Assembly (NCBI GenBank): GCA_020721645.1
Contig: DYMH01000017.1
Location: forward strand, 1 to 43,471
Reading direction: 5' to 3'
Source of the DNA: Draconibacterium orientale
Lineage (GTDB): Bacteria; Bacteroidota; Bacteroidia; Bacteroidales; JAADGE01
DNA: 43,471 nucleotides
Positions within the stretch are counted from its first letter, which is position 1. The number at the start of each line of letters is the position of its first letter. The position numbers and the translations under genes are program-made. This document shows, piece by piece, positions 6,158 through 15,023 of the stretch. The notes under the pieces were generated by a model that saw only the letters and a program-made list of their open reading frames with translations, had not been told where the DNA came from and ran no database searches.

Positions 6158-8602
6158 ATGAAAATCTCCTACAACAGTCTGAAAAAATACCTCAATTTTA
6201 ACCTCTCCCCCGATGCAATCGGAAAAATTCTCACCGACATTGGGTTGGAAGTTGAAAGCATCGAAGAATACGAAAGCATCAAAGGCGGCATGGAAGGCTT
6301 GATTATAGGGCTTGTAAAAACCTGCGAAAAACACCCCGATGCCGACAAATTAAGTATAACAACTGTCGATACAGGAACCGGCGAGTTGCTTCCCATTGTT
6401 TGCGGAGCTCCCAATGTACGTGCCGGACAGAAAGTGGTTGTTGCAACAATCGGTACCAAATTATATATCGATAACAAAGAACTCGTTATTAAAAAAGGTA
6501 AAATTCGCGGTGCCGAATCGCACGGAATGATTTGTGCCGAAGACGAAATCGGACTTGGCATCTCGCACGAAGGAATCATGGTTTTACCCGAAAACACAGG
6601 CATCGGAATGCCTGCAAAAGATTATTTTAAAATCGAAAAAGATTTTGTTTTCGAAATCGGTCTCACACCAAATCACGCCGATGCAGCTTCGCATTTCGGC
6701 ACAGCCCGCGATTTATTCGCCTATTTTCAATATCACGATATTCCTTCAAAACTTATAAAACCAAGTGTTGAGCTTTTCAAAGCCGATACACAAAATTTAC
6801 AAATTGATATTGATATTCAAAATCACGAAGCTTGTGCACGATACGCCGGTGTTACCCTTACAAACATCGAAATCAAGGATTCGCCCGATTGGTTGAAAAA
6901 TCATTTGCGAGCACTCGGATTATCGCCGATAAATAATGTTGTTGATATTACAAATTTTGTTCTGCACGAAACAGGGCAGCCGCTCCACGCTTTCGATGCC
7001 GACAAAATATCGGGGCGAAAAGTAATCATCAAAAACCTGCCGGCTCAAACACCGTTTGTTACTTTGGATAAAACGGAACGTAAATTATCCGAAAACGACC
7101 TGATGATTTGCAACTCCCAAGGCGGAATGTGCATTGCAGGCGTATTTGGCGGTGCCGATTCGGGGATTTCAGCGGATACAAAAAACATCTTTCTCGAAAG
7201 TGCCTATTTTAATCCGGTGAGCGTTCGCAAAACCTCGAAATTACACACTTTACAAACCGATGCTTCGTACCGTTTTGAACGCGGCGTGGACCCCGAAAAC
7301 ATCGTTTTCGCTCTCAAGCGTGCCGCAATGTTGATTAAAGAAATTGCCGGCGGGCAAATTTCTTCGGATATTACAGATATTTACATTAAACCTATCAATA
7401 GGGCAGAAATCGAAATTACTTTTGAATACATCAATCGACTCATTGGAAACGAAATATCAAAAGACAAGGTGATAAAAATTTTAAAAGCTTTAGAAATTGA
7501 TATTCTGAAACAAGATTCGGAAAAATTGTTGTTGAAAATTCCAACCTACAAAGTCGATGTAAAAAGACCGGCTGATGTAGTGGAAGAAATTTTGCGGATT
7601 TTCGGCTATAATAATGTTGAAATGACAAGCAACGTTCGCTCGACACTTTCCTACGCTCCGAAGCCGGACGGAAACAAATTGAGAAATCAAATTTCTGAAA
7701 TGCTGTCGTCCGTAGGATTTTCGGAAGCAATGTCAAATTCCTTGACAAAAATTTCGTATTACGAAACCGGTGATGAATTTTCGCTCGAAAAAACGGTAAA
7801 AATAATGAATCCGCTCAGTTCCGATTTGGGTGGCATGAGGCAAACTCTCATTTTCGGAGCTCTCGAAGCTGTTATACGAAATTTGAATTACAAAACTGCG
7901 GATATTAAAACCTACGAATTTGGAAATATATATCAACTTGCGGCGAACAAAATCAATCTGCTCGAAAAATATCACGAAGAACAACGTTTGGCAATAACAA
8001 TTTCGGGTAAAAAACAAGAACCGAATTGGATAACAAAAAACGAAACCACCGGATTTTATTATCTGAAAACAACCGTTGAAAATATTTTAAAACGTCTTCA
8101 TTTTACAATTGACAAATTATCGTGTGTTGATACTGATTCCAATGTGTATCAATATGGTTTAAAATATCAAATTAACGGAAAAACTATCGCAGAGTTTGGA
8201 CTGTTAAACCACAGACTGACAAGTCGGTTCGATATTAAACAAGAAGTCTTTTTTGCCGATTTGCATTGGGATACCATCGTTTTAAATCTGCCCCCAAAAG
8301 AGGCTTACCAAGAATTGCCGAAATTTCCGAAAGTTCGCCGCGATTTGGCTTTACTGGTGGATAAAAATATCAAATTTGAACAAATTAAATCCATCGCTTT
8401 CAAAACCGAACGTAAATTACTGAAAGAAGTCTCGGTGTTCGATGTTTTCGAGGATAAAAAATTGGGTGAAAACAAGAAATCCTATGCCGTCAGTTTCATT
8501 CTTTGGGACGATACCAAGACGTTGAACGACCAACAAATCGACAAAATTATGGAACGATTAACAAACACTTTTAAAAGTGAATTGGGAGCAGAATTGAGAT
8601 AA
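6158..8602 (+). CDS. pheT: Phenylalanine--tRNA ligase beta subunit
   Basis: An 814-residue subunit of the alpha2beta2 synthetase that charges tRNA-Phe. The order of domains is usual: N-terminal OB-fold tRNA-binding domain (about 40-150, GLVKTCEKHPDADKLSITTVDTG), the B3/4 editing domain (about 210-390, with LRALGLSPINNVVDITNFVLHETGQPLHAFDADK), B5 (about 400-480, DVKRPADVVEEILRIFGYNNV), the catalytic-like core, and a C-terminal FDX-ACB anticodon-binding domain (about 720-814, PKFPKVRRDLALLVD). The alpha-subunit gene pheS is not in the window. Its stop codon overlaps the terminator shared with pfkA. Confidence 0.97.
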   Translation: MKISYNSLKKYLNFNLSPDAIGKILTDIGLEVESIEEYESIKGGMEGLIIGLVKTCEKHPDADKLSITTVDTGTGELLPIVCGAPNVRAGQKVVVATIGTKLYIDNKELVIKKGKIRGAESHGMICAEDEIGLGISHEGIMVLPENTGIGMPAKDYFKIEKDFVFEIGLTPNHADAASHFGTARDLFAYFQYHDIPSKLIKPSVELFKADTQNLQIDIDIQNHEACARYAGVTLTNIEIKDSPDWLKNHLRALGLSPINNVVDITNFVLHETGQPLHAFDADKISGRKVIIKNLPAQTPFVTLDKTERKLSENDLMICNSQGGMCIAGVFGGADSGISADTKNIFLESAYFNPVSVRKTSKLHTLQTDASYRFERGVDPENIVFALKRAAMLIKEIAGGQISSDITDIYIKPINRAEIEITFEYINRLIGNEISKDKVIKILKALEIDILKQDSEKLLLKIPTYKVDVKRPADVVEEILRIFGYNNVEMTSNVRSTLSYAPKPDGNKLRNQISEMLSSVGFSEAMSNSLTKISYYETGDEFSLEKTVKIMNPLSSDLGGMRQTLIFGALEAVIRNLNYKTADIKTYEFGNIYQLAANKINLLEKYHEEQRLAITISGKKQEPNWITKNETTGFYYLKTTVENILKRLHFTIDKLSCVDTDSNVYQYGLKYQINGKTIAEFGLLNHRLTSRFDIKQEVFFADLHWDTIVLNLPPKEAYQELPKFPKVRRDLALLVDKNIKFEQIKSIAFKTERKLLKEVSVFDVFEDKKLGENKKSYAVSFILWDDTKTLNDQQIDKIMERLTNTFKSELGAELR

Positions 8603-8630
8603 AAAAAAGAGGCAAAAGCCTCTTTTTTTT
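8601..8630. terminator. Bidirectional terminator between pheT and pfkA
   Basis: A perfect 13-bp stem (A-run + GAGGC, loop AAAA, GCCTC + T-run). Its left arm overlaps the pheT TAA and its right end overlaps the pfkA stop codon, so two convergent genes share one hairpin. Confidence 0.88.
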
Positions 8631-9724
8631 TAATCACCAAAAGTAATACCGATACTTCGAGCCGTACGCACCAATTCGCCGTTGGGATCTACTAATTTAT
8701 TACGTCCGATTATATTTTCAAGATGTTCATACGACATAACATCACCTTTCAAAGTTACCATATTTCCGTATCTCTTGTCCATCAGGAGTTCAACAGCCTT
8801 TACACCGTAACGCGTTCCCAGAATACGATCGAATGTACTTGGAGAACCACCTCGTTGCAAATGACCTAAGATTGTTGCACGAACTTCGTGTTCGGGAATT
8901 AATTTTTCGAGGTCGTAAGCCAACTTGTTGGCAACGCCGCCCAATCGAATGGGATCCGGGCTGTCTTCCACAATTTTACTGATTGTTACCGAACCGTCAA
9001 TTGGAATTGCACCTTCTGCAACAGCAATGATACTGAACAGTTTACCTCGTTCGTGGCGTTCATTAATTTTTTCAACAATTTTATGAATATCAAAAGGTAT
9101 TTCGGGAATTAATATAACATCGGCTGAGCCGGCAATACCCGAATGAAGAGCAATCCAACCCGCATTTCGCCCCATAACTTCCAAAATCATGATGCGGTGA
9201 TGCGATTCGGCTGTAGTATGGAGGCGGTCTAAAGCATCTCGGGCAACATCAATGGCAGAATTGAATCCGAAAGTAACATCGGTAACTGCTAAATCGTTAT
9301 CAATGGTTTTCGGAACTCCAATAACTTTCACACCTTTTCGGGCAAAATCCCGAGCACTTGTCAAAGAGCCATCGCCTCCGATAATAATCAAGGCATCGAC
9401 TCCTTCTTTTTTCATGTTCTCAACAGCAACTTCGGAAACATCGCGTTTTACTTTTACTCCGTCTTCAATGACTTCATATTCAAATAAATTATCTTTATTT
9501 GAGCTGTATAGAATTGTGCCTCCCAAATGCTGAATCCCCGAAACTCGTTGTTTTGTCAGTGGTTCAAAATCGTTTTTGTACAGACCTCGGTATCCAAATT
9601 TGTAACCTATGGTTTCAATTCCAAGGTTTAGAGCCGTGCGCGACGCTGCTCTTATCACAGCATTCAATCCGGGACAATCGCCCCCGCAGGTTAAAATCCC
9701 AATTTTTTTAATTTCAGTGTTCAT
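8630..9724 (-). CDS. pfkA: 6-phosphofructokinase
   Basis: A 364-residue PfkA-family enzyme that phosphorylates fructose-6-phosphate in glycolysis. Visible are the phosphate loop GILTCGGDCPGLNAVIR (8-25), IIGGDGSLTSA (114-124), PKTIDND with catalytic Asp D142 (138-144), and MGRNAGWIAL. The two residues that correlate with phosphoryl donor are Gly at the E. coli 104 position (GGDGS) and Lys at the 124 position (PKTIDND). Pyrophosphate enzymes usually have Asp plus Lys, classical E. coli-type ATP enzymes Gly plus Gly. The mixed Gly/Lys pattern occurs in a separate ATP-using clade, so ATP dependence is likely but not certain. Confidence 0.95.
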   Translation of the reverse strand: MNTEIKKIGILTCGGDCPGLNAVIRAASRTALNLGIETIGYKFGYRGLYKNDFEPLTKQRVSGIQHLGGTILYSSNKDNLFEYEVIEDGVKVKRDVSEVAVENMKKEGVDALIIIGGDGSLTSARDFARKGVKVIGVPKTIDNDLAVTDVTFGFNSAIDVARDALDRLHTTAESHHRIMILEVMGRNAGWIALHSGIAGSADVILIPEIPFDIHKIVEKINERHERGKLFSIIAVAEGAIPIDGSVTISKIVEDSPDPIRLGGVANKLAYDLEKLIPEHEVRATILGHLQRGGSPSTFDRILGTRYGVKAVELLMDKRYGNMVTLKGDVMSYEHLENIIGRNKLVDPNGELVRTARSIGITFGD

Positions 9725-9742
9725 TTTTATAATATTATTTTA

Positions 9743-9750
9743 CAAAGATA
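9743..9750 (-). promoter_or_regulatory. -7 box of the pfkA promoter
   Basis: TATCTTTG on the minus strand, 19 bases upstream of the pfkA ATG, matches TAnnTTTG. Confidence 0.6.
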
Positions 9751-9900
9751 ATGGTTAAAATCGTTACTCGAAAAATATTTTTTTCCGCAAACGTTTTCGT
9801 AATTTTTTTTTATTATTTTTAACATTTCAATACGATAGTAAATTCTTGTAAATTGTTTCTGAATATTTTTAGTATGATTCTTTTAAAATGATATTTTTTA

Positions 9901-9908
9901 TACATTTG
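9901..9908 (+). promoter_or_regulatory. -7 box of the pepD promoter
   Basis: TACATTTG matches TAnnTTTG and lies 24 bases before the ATG at 9933. Confidence 0.55.
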
Positions 9909-9932
9909 ATAAATTTATAATTCATAACCGCC

Positions 9933-11390
9933 ATGAGACTATCCGAACTCGAACCTCTTGAAATGTGGGGATATTTTGAAGAAATTACAAAAATTCCGCG
10001 TCCCTCGAAACACGAAGAATTAATGATTCGTTATTTGTTGGATTTTGCTGCAAAACACAAATTGGAAGCCGAACGCGATAAGGCAGGAAATGTTGTGATA
10101 CGAAAACCGGCGAGCAAAGGGCTGGAAAAAATGAAATCGGTTATTTTGCAAGGGCATTCGGATATGGTTTGCGAAAAAAATTCGGATAAAATTCACGATT
10201 TTGAAAAGGACCCGATTGATGCCTACATCGACGGCGAATGGATAAAAGCCCGCGGAACCACACTCGGTGCCGATGACGGCATCGGTGTGGCAGCAGCATT
10301 GGCTGTTTTGGCATCAAAAACAATAGCTCACGGACCGATTGAAGCCCTTTTTACGTCGGACGAAGAAACGGGAATGACAGGTGCTTTTGGTTTGAAAGAA
10401 GGTTTTGTTAAAAGTAAAATTCTCATCAATCTGGATTCGGAAGACGATGGCGAATTATTTATCGGTTGTGCCGGCGGCATTGATACTCAGGCGACTTTTA
10501 AATTCAGTAAACGCAAAATATCCCGGCATTCAAAAGCCTTCATTGTTGCCGTAACAGGTCTCAAAGGCGGGCATTCCGGCGATGAAATTGATAAGGGTTT
10601 AGGCAATTCCAACAAAATATTGACACGTTTATTGCTGAATATCAATGATTTGAAATTCAGACTCAACGATTTCAACGGCGGAAATCTTCGGAATGCCATA
10701 CCAAGAGAGGCTTTTGCGAAATTTACGATACCGAGCGAAAATGTCGAAAAAATGAACACCAAAATCGCAGAACTTTCGCAACTCATCAAAGCCGAGCTGT
10801 CGGTTAAAGAACCGGAATTGAAAATCGAAATTCACGCAGCCGATTTACCCGAATTTATTATCGACCGACGCACTCAAAACCGATTGCTCCAAGCACTGAA
10901 TGCCTGTCCGCACGGGGTGTTGCAAATGAGTCCGGACATGCCCGGTTTGGTCGAAACATCAACAAATTTGGCTTCGGTAAAATTCACCGAAAAAAACAAA
11001 ATCGTTGTTGCAACATCTCAGAGAAGTGCCATAGAATCAGCAAAATGGAGCATGGCATATACTGTTCAATCGGTTTTTGAACTTGCCGGAGCCAAAGTAA
11101 AACGAGGCGAAGGATATCCGGGTTGGAAACCGAATGTTAATTCCGAAATTTTAAACATTACAAATCAAGCTCACATTCGAGTTTTAGAATTTGAACCGAA
11201 AATCAGAGCCATACATGCAGGTTTGGAATGCGGTTTATTTTTAGAAAAATATCCGTATCTCGATATGATTTCTTTCGGTCCCACAATCAAAGGAGCTCAT
11301 TCGCCCGACGAAAGGCTGAATATTCCGGCAACACAACGTTTTTGGACACTTTTGGTTGAAGTCTTGAAAAATATACCCGAAGAAAAATAA
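9933..11390 (+). CDS. pepD: Aminoacyl-histidine dipeptidase (cytosol nonspecific dipeptidase)
   Basis: A 485-residue M20C zinc peptidase that hydrolyses dipeptides in the cytoplasm. Metal-site motifs are ILQGHSDMVCEK (H75, D77), LGADDGIGVAAALAV (bridging Asp near 114), SDEETGMTGAFGL (Glu pair near 144-145), LINLDSEDDGELFIGCAGG, and a C-terminal His in IKGAHSPDERL. The lid domain is the segment around 190-390. Length and motif order are normal. No signal peptide. It converges on the GWxTD gene with only seven bases between stops and no visible terminator. Confidence 0.95.
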   Translation: MRLSELEPLEMWGYFEEITKIPRPSKHEELMIRYLLDFAAKHKLEAERDKAGNVVIRKPASKGLEKMKSVILQGHSDMVCEKNSDKIHDFEKDPIDAYIDGEWIKARGTTLGADDGIGVAAALAVLASKTIAHGPIEALFTSDEETGMTGAFGLKEGFVKSKILINLDSEDDGELFIGCAGGIDTQATFKFSKRKISRHSKAFIVAVTGLKGGHSGDEIDKGLGNSNKILTRLLLNINDLKFRLNDFNGGNLRNAIPREAFAKFTIPSENVEKMNTKIAELSQLIKAELSVKEPELKIEIHAADLPEFIIDRRTQNRLLQALNACPHGVLQMSPDMPGLVETSTNLASVKFTEKNKIVVATSQRSAIESAKWSMAYTVQSVFELAGAKVKRGEGYPGWKPNVNSEILNITNQAHIRVLEFEPKIRAIHAGLECGLFLEKYPYLDMISFGPTIKGAHSPDERLNIPATQRFWTLLVEVLKNIPEEK

Positions 11391-11397
11391 GTACTTT

Positions 11398-12672
11398 TTA
11401 TTGATATTGATAAACAGTTCCTTTTCGCCAACTTTCGACAGCTGTGAACCAATAATTTCGATACGAAATATCGCGTTGCATCACAAAGTGGTTATCGGAA
11501 ACCGAATTTTGTTTTTTTACGAAAATAAAATTCAGTACTTTTCCGTTTCGGCTCGAATAAGTCCACCGTTCAGCCCCGTCTGTTTTATTGACAGTCTGCG
11601 GAGGACCGAAAACCATGTAAATCATACCTCTGTCAGTTTTCCAGCCTTCGGTGTACGATGAAAAATAATAATTGGCATACGTGGCACGGCTGTACCAGAT
11701 ACGAATCAATTCGCCGGCTTTATCATCGCTTCCGGCTGCTTTCAGCCAAAAATTATCTAATTCTAATTTTTTGTTGGGCGAATCTTCCATTTGTTCCAAT
11801 TCTTCGGTAGAAAGCAGATAATTCAACCCTTCGAGCATTTCCCTTGAATTTTGAAAAAGTGGAAAATCTTTTCCAAAATTAATCACTGCATAACCTTGAT
11901 TAACAGTAGTATCGGATTGAAAACGATAAATTCCTTTACGCTTGGCGGTAAAAACTGCCTGCCCCGAAAACGCAAGTTGCCACACGGAATCGGGTTTCAA
12001 GTTACCTCTCGCCTCGCCCACCGACGTTTGCGGAGGTAATGCTGCCGGAAAATCAGCTTTGTAAAATTTTACGGTTAAATGAGATTGATTTCTTGGATTT
12101 TCGAGCAGTATTTTTTGATTTGTACTTGTCCAACCCAAAAATAGTGGAACATTCCCGGATTTGTAATAGCTCATATAATTTTGAAATCCATCGATTTGCG
12201 ATAAATCAACATCAACAAATGACGAACTTTTACTTCCCGAATATTGATCTGTAATTCGTATTTGAAGGACAAACTTCTCCTGTTTAAGGTTTTTAATGTC
12301 AATTATACTAACTTTTGAATTTTCTTTTTCTTCTTTTATTAGATTGAAAACATGGGTTGTGCTGTCGATAATTGTATTATCACGATACGAATTTAATATA
12401 TCATAATGTATTATAACAACTGCTTTATTTACATTTTCATTATTGGCACGACTGAAATTCAATTCTTCGGTGAACAATTTAATATATAAGCGTGCCGAAT
12501 TTTCGTTGAGCCGAAACACTCTGAAAACAGGGTGTAATGCTTTGCTCACTGGGTTGTACTCTGATGATAAATTTCGATTTACGGGTTGCAATGTTTGTTG
12601 TTTAACAGAAACACAAGAAGCAAAATTGATTGCTGCCCATAAAATTATAAGATGTTTGCTTTTTGTTTTCAC
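11398..12672 (-). CDS. GWxTD domain lipoprotein
   Basis: A 424-residue exported protein. The N-terminus MKTKSKHLIILWAAINFASC has a lipobox (FASC), so it is probably a lipoprotein. The C-terminal third contains TEGWKTDRGMIYMVFGPP, the defining motif of the GWxTD domain found in Bacteroidota and Acidobacteriota proteins of unknown function, and ends in the usual YRNYWFTAVESWRKGTVYQYQ. The middle region is predicted beta-rich. A hairpin with a T-run lies 74-106 bases upstream on the same strand and could act as a leader attenuator. No enzymatic role can be assigned. Confidence 0.88.
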   Translation of the reverse strand: MKTKSKHLIILWAAINFASCVSVKQQTLQPVNRNLSSEYNPVSKALHPVFRVFRLNENSARLYIKLFTEELNFSRANNENVNKAVVIIHYDILNSYRDNTIIDSTTHVFNLIKEEKENSKVSIIDIKNLKQEKFVLQIRITDQYSGSKSSSFVDVDLSQIDGFQNYMSYYKSGNVPLFLGWTSTNQKILLENPRNQSHLTVKFYKADFPAALPPQTSVGEARGNLKPDSVWQLAFSGQAVFTAKRKGIYRFQSDTTVNQGYAVINFGKDFPLFQNSREMLEGLNYLLSTEELEQMEDSPNKKLELDNFWLKAAGSDDKAGELIRIWYSRATYANYYFSSYTEGWKTDRGMIYMVFGPPQTVNKTDGAERWTYSSRNGKVLNFIFVKKQNSVSDNHFVMQRDISYRNYWFTAVESWRKGTVYQYQ

Positions 12673-13061
12673 CTTGCTGACTGCTTTATCTGTGATTTGA
12701 AAAGCCTAATTTATGAATATTTTTTGAATTTGATATTTTACTTCATAAAAAAGCGCCGCTGCTACCAACAACGACGCTCTCAACCTAACCTAACTTATGA
12801 AAACAAATTTATAATTTTTTAAAAACCGGTTAAATATCACCTAAAAGGCTTTAATATTTAATTTAAACGTAATTTTTTGGTAATAAATTATCTCATTATA
12901 ATTTATTTTTGAGGCAGCAAAAATCGAAATGGTTTTTTATAGATACAAAAAAGAAAATTATAAAACAAAATTTCCTCTTATTTACTGCCAATTTAAATTA
13001 ATTTATTTCTCAATTAACAAATAATTGTCCTACTGTTCAAATATAAACATTTTTTAAGAAT
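12673..13061. other. 389-bp spacer between the GWxTD gene and yicC
   Basis: The spacer holds one hairpin (12746-12778) and next to it, on the plus strand, a CCTAACCTAACTT segment followed by a five-codon ATG...TAA frame (MKTNL). The sequence TTTTTTAAAAACCGGTT at 12815-12831 recurs exactly at 17597-17613. The rest is AT-rich and I see no gene in it. Confidence 0.5.
12746..12778 (-). terminator. GC-rich hairpin with T-run (terminator or leader element)
   Basis: On the minus strand AGCGTCG pairs with CGGCGCT around a 13-base loop and is followed by six T. One pair is G-U only when read as minus-strand RNA; on the plus strand it is a C/A mismatch, so the RNA is read from the minus strand. It lies between yicC and the GWxTD gene. 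Confidence 0.6.
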
Positions 13062-13940
13062 TTACAAAATATTCAATATTTGCTCTTTAATTTTTTCTAA
13101 TTCGTCTTTCATTTTCACAACCATTTTTTGGATTTCGGAATGCGAAGCCTTAGAGCCCAGCGTGTTTATTTCGCGACCAATTTCTTGGGTTATAAAACCT
13201 AATTTTCTGCCGGGTGCTTCGCTGTCGTTCAATGTTTCGCGAAAATAATTACAATGTGTTTTTAATCGAATTTTTTCTTCGTTAATATCCATTTTTTCGA
13301 GATAAAAAATTATTTCTTGTTCAAAACGGTCGTTATCCGATTTTTTATCGATTAAAACTTCATCAATTTTCTTTCGTAATTTTTCGGTCAATTGCACAAT
13401 ACGTTCTTTTTCAAAAGGTTCAATTTCTGGCAAAAGCCGTTCTATTGATGAAAGTTTTGCAAGTAAATCATTTTGCAAAGCTGCACCTTCTGTTATTCTG
13501 AAATTTATTGTTTCGTTAATTGCATTATCGAGTGTTTCTTCAATCATTTTCCATTCCTGCGGATTAAAATCTTCTTCTGCCGTCTTAAAAACTTCGGGCA
13601 AACGCATGATGATTTGAAAAATTTGCTCATCGTGGGCACTGTGGTCTTTGGAATTGATAATTCCGGACAAAATTTGATAATAATTCTCAATAATTTGTCG
13701 ATTAAGTGCAATTTTCGGCTGTAAATTCAGACTTTCGGTTTTGATATAAACATCAATTTTACCTCGCTCCAATCGAGCCGAAATTTTATTACGCAATTCA
13801 TGTTCTTTATCGCGATAAGCTTCGGGTAAGTGGATTGTGATGTTTTGATTTTTGCTGTTCAGGGTTTTAATTTCGATGGATATTTTCCCATCTAATAGTT
13901 CGTTTACGGCTTTACCGAAGCCGGTCATGGATTGCAACAT
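13062..13940 (-). CDS. YicC family endoribonuclease
   Basis: A 292-residue YicC-family protein; family members are reported to be endoribonucleases linked to stationary-phase RNA turnover. The signature N-terminus LQSMTGFGKA and the C-terminal block KLGFITQEIGREINTLGSKASHSEIQKMVVKMKDELEKIKEQILNIL are both intact. The ORF track starts at 14078, but a promoter-like pair (TTTG, 18 bases, TACATTTA at 13966-13973) lies inside that extension and the family always starts at MxQSMTGFG, so the ATG at 13940 is used. In many Bacteroidota yicC is next to gmk; here gmk lies about 3 kb away on the same strand. Confidence 0.94.
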   Translation of the reverse strand: MLQSMTGFGKAVNELLDGKISIEIKTLNSKNQNITIHLPEAYRDKEHELRNKISARLERGKIDVYIKTESLNLQPKIALNRQIIENYYQILSGIINSKDHSAHDEQIFQIIMRLPEVFKTAEEDFNPQEWKMIEETLDNAINETINFRITEGAALQNDLLAKLSSIERLLPEIEPFEKERIVQLTEKLRKKIDEVLIDKKSDNDRFEQEIIFYLEKMDINEEKIRLKTHCNYFRETLNDSEAPGRKLGFITQEIGREINTLGSKASHSEIQKMVVKMKDELEKIKEQILNIL

Positions 13941-13965
13941 TATTTTTCTGATTGATTTTAAAATA

Positions 13966-13973
13966 TAAATGTA
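13966..13973 (-). promoter_or_regulatory. Promoter -7 box of yicC
   Basis: TACATTTA on the minus strand lies 18 bases downstream of a TTTG element, close to the Bacteroidota -33/-7 arrangement. It supports the start at 13940. Confidence 0.5.
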
Positions 13974-14045
13974 CGCTATTTTTTTGAAATACAAAGCAAA
14001 TGGTTTGTTTCCGAAAAACAACAGCCGAAAAAAAGACAAAAAAAA

Positions 14046-14393
14046 AGACAGATTTATTACGACAATGCGACTGAGCACGAAGCTCGAAAAATATTATTTT
14101 TCAAGTACCGCCCAAAGCACTGTGAAATTAAATACGAATATTTTTTTGATAGTATAAATCCTCGGAGCAATCTTAAAAATCCAAATGATTTTGATTTTTG
14201 GGACAAGGTGGAAAGTTAGGTTGAAGCAGCGTTTAAATATTGTGCAGTCATATATTTTCCGGTTCCGACCGATGAAACTAAGAACCGAAATTTAAAAAAT
14301 ACTTTTTGCAGTCAAAAACATGCAGCTTGTTCAAAACTTTATGCACGTTTTGACGGCATTTTTATTTTAATTTCAAAATACGTAACTTTGTAA
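14046..14393 (+). pseudogene. Remnant of a protein gene interrupted by an in-frame TAG
   Basis: One frame reads as protein on both sides of a TAG at 14217-14219: ...YEYFFDSINPRSNLKNPNDFDFWDKVES, stop, VEAAFKYCAVIYFPVPTDET...KNTFCSQKHAACSKLYARFDG, ending at TAA 14391-14393. A single TGG-to-TAG change (VESWVEAA) would explain the break. No in-frame ATG is present upstream back to a TAA at 13959, so the 5' end is also lost. Regularly placed cysteines in the second half hint at a small metal-binding domain. I do not recognise the family. The 5' boundary is approximate. Confidence 0.5.
14383..14390 (+). promoter_or_regulatory. -7 box of the toxin-antitoxin promoter
   Basis: TAACTTTG matches TAnnTTTG and lies 16 bases before the ATG at 14407, inside the 3' end of the pseudogene. 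The transcript would be nearly leaderless. Confidence 0.55.
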
Positions 14394-14406
14394 AAATTAC
14401 ATCACC

Positions 14407-14664
14407 ATGCAATATTTAATCACAATTCCCGACACGCCGCAAAGCATCGCTTTAATCGATTTTATAAAGTCGAGCGGTTTAGTTTCAAAAGTAAAAGCCA
14501 TAAAAAATCAAGACGAATTGAACGGAACTTTTGCAGAGCAAGACACATGGATAATTCCCGAAAGAACAGACGAAGTGATAAGCGAACAAATAAAAAGACT
14601 ATCTGCAAATGCTTTTGCCGATAGTTACGAAAAAAATTTTAAAAACTCAAAAAAGATGTTCTGA
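14407..14664 (+). CDS. Putative antitoxin of a MazF/PemK-like module
   Basis: An 85-residue acidic protein immediately upstream of a MazF/PemK-like gene, with which it overlaps by one base (TGATG). The start MQYLITIPDTPQSIALIDFIKSSG looks like a short beta-strand plus helix, followed by a lysine-rich tail (SYEKNFKNSKKMF). Many Bacteroidota antitoxin-like ORFs have this architecture. The assignment rests on size, position and overlap, not on a recognised DNA-binding domain. Confidence 0.7.
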   Translation: MQYLITIPDTPQSIALIDFIKSSGLVSKVKAIKNQDELNGTFAEQDTWIIPERTDEVISEQIKRLSANAFADSYEKNFKNSKKMF

Positions 14665-15002
14665 TGAAAGTAAAACAAGGCGAAATTATAGAACGTCCTT
14701 TTGTATTTGAACACGGAGTTGAACCACACCCGGCAATCGTTATTTCAAATAATGACATTAATGAGAATGAAAATACATTCGTTGCTGTAATGATGACAAC
14801 AACAAAGATTGATGATGAATACAGTTTTTGGACAAATGACGATATGTTTTCCATTAAACCAAAACGTAAAGGGCAGGTGAGACTTCATTTGGTTTCAACG
14901 TTTACTAAAAAAGATGTAATGGGAAAATACGGAACAATTAGACAGAAGTTTTTAGAAATCATCATTGATAAAATATATCGTGGTGTTTTAAATATAAGTT
15001 AA
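14664..15002 (+). CDS. Type II toxin-antitoxin system toxin, PemK/MazF family
   Basis: A 112-residue protein whose start (MKVKQGEIIERPFVFEHGVEPHPAIVISNND) has the MazF/PemK pattern of an early beta-strand followed by a PAIVIS segment, and whose body has FVAVMMTTTK and GQVRLHLVSTFTKKDV, matching the conserved beta-strands of this SH3-like RNase fold. MazF-like toxins usually cut mRNA at short motifs. The one-base overlap with the upstream antitoxin gene supports translational coupling. A strong terminator follows. Confidence 0.75.
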   Translation: MKVKQGEIIERPFVFEHGVEPHPAIVISNNDINENENTFVAVMMTTTKIDDEYSFWTNDDMFSIKPKRKGQVRLHLVSTFTKKDVMGKYGTIRQKFLEIIIDKIYRGVLNIS

Positions 15003-15023
15003 ACTGCGTATTTCATAAATAAA

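Noticed and set aside
12752-12778. The hairpin as a named riboswitch or Rfam RNA
   Set aside because: I cannot identify a ligand-binding core, and no covariance search could be run.
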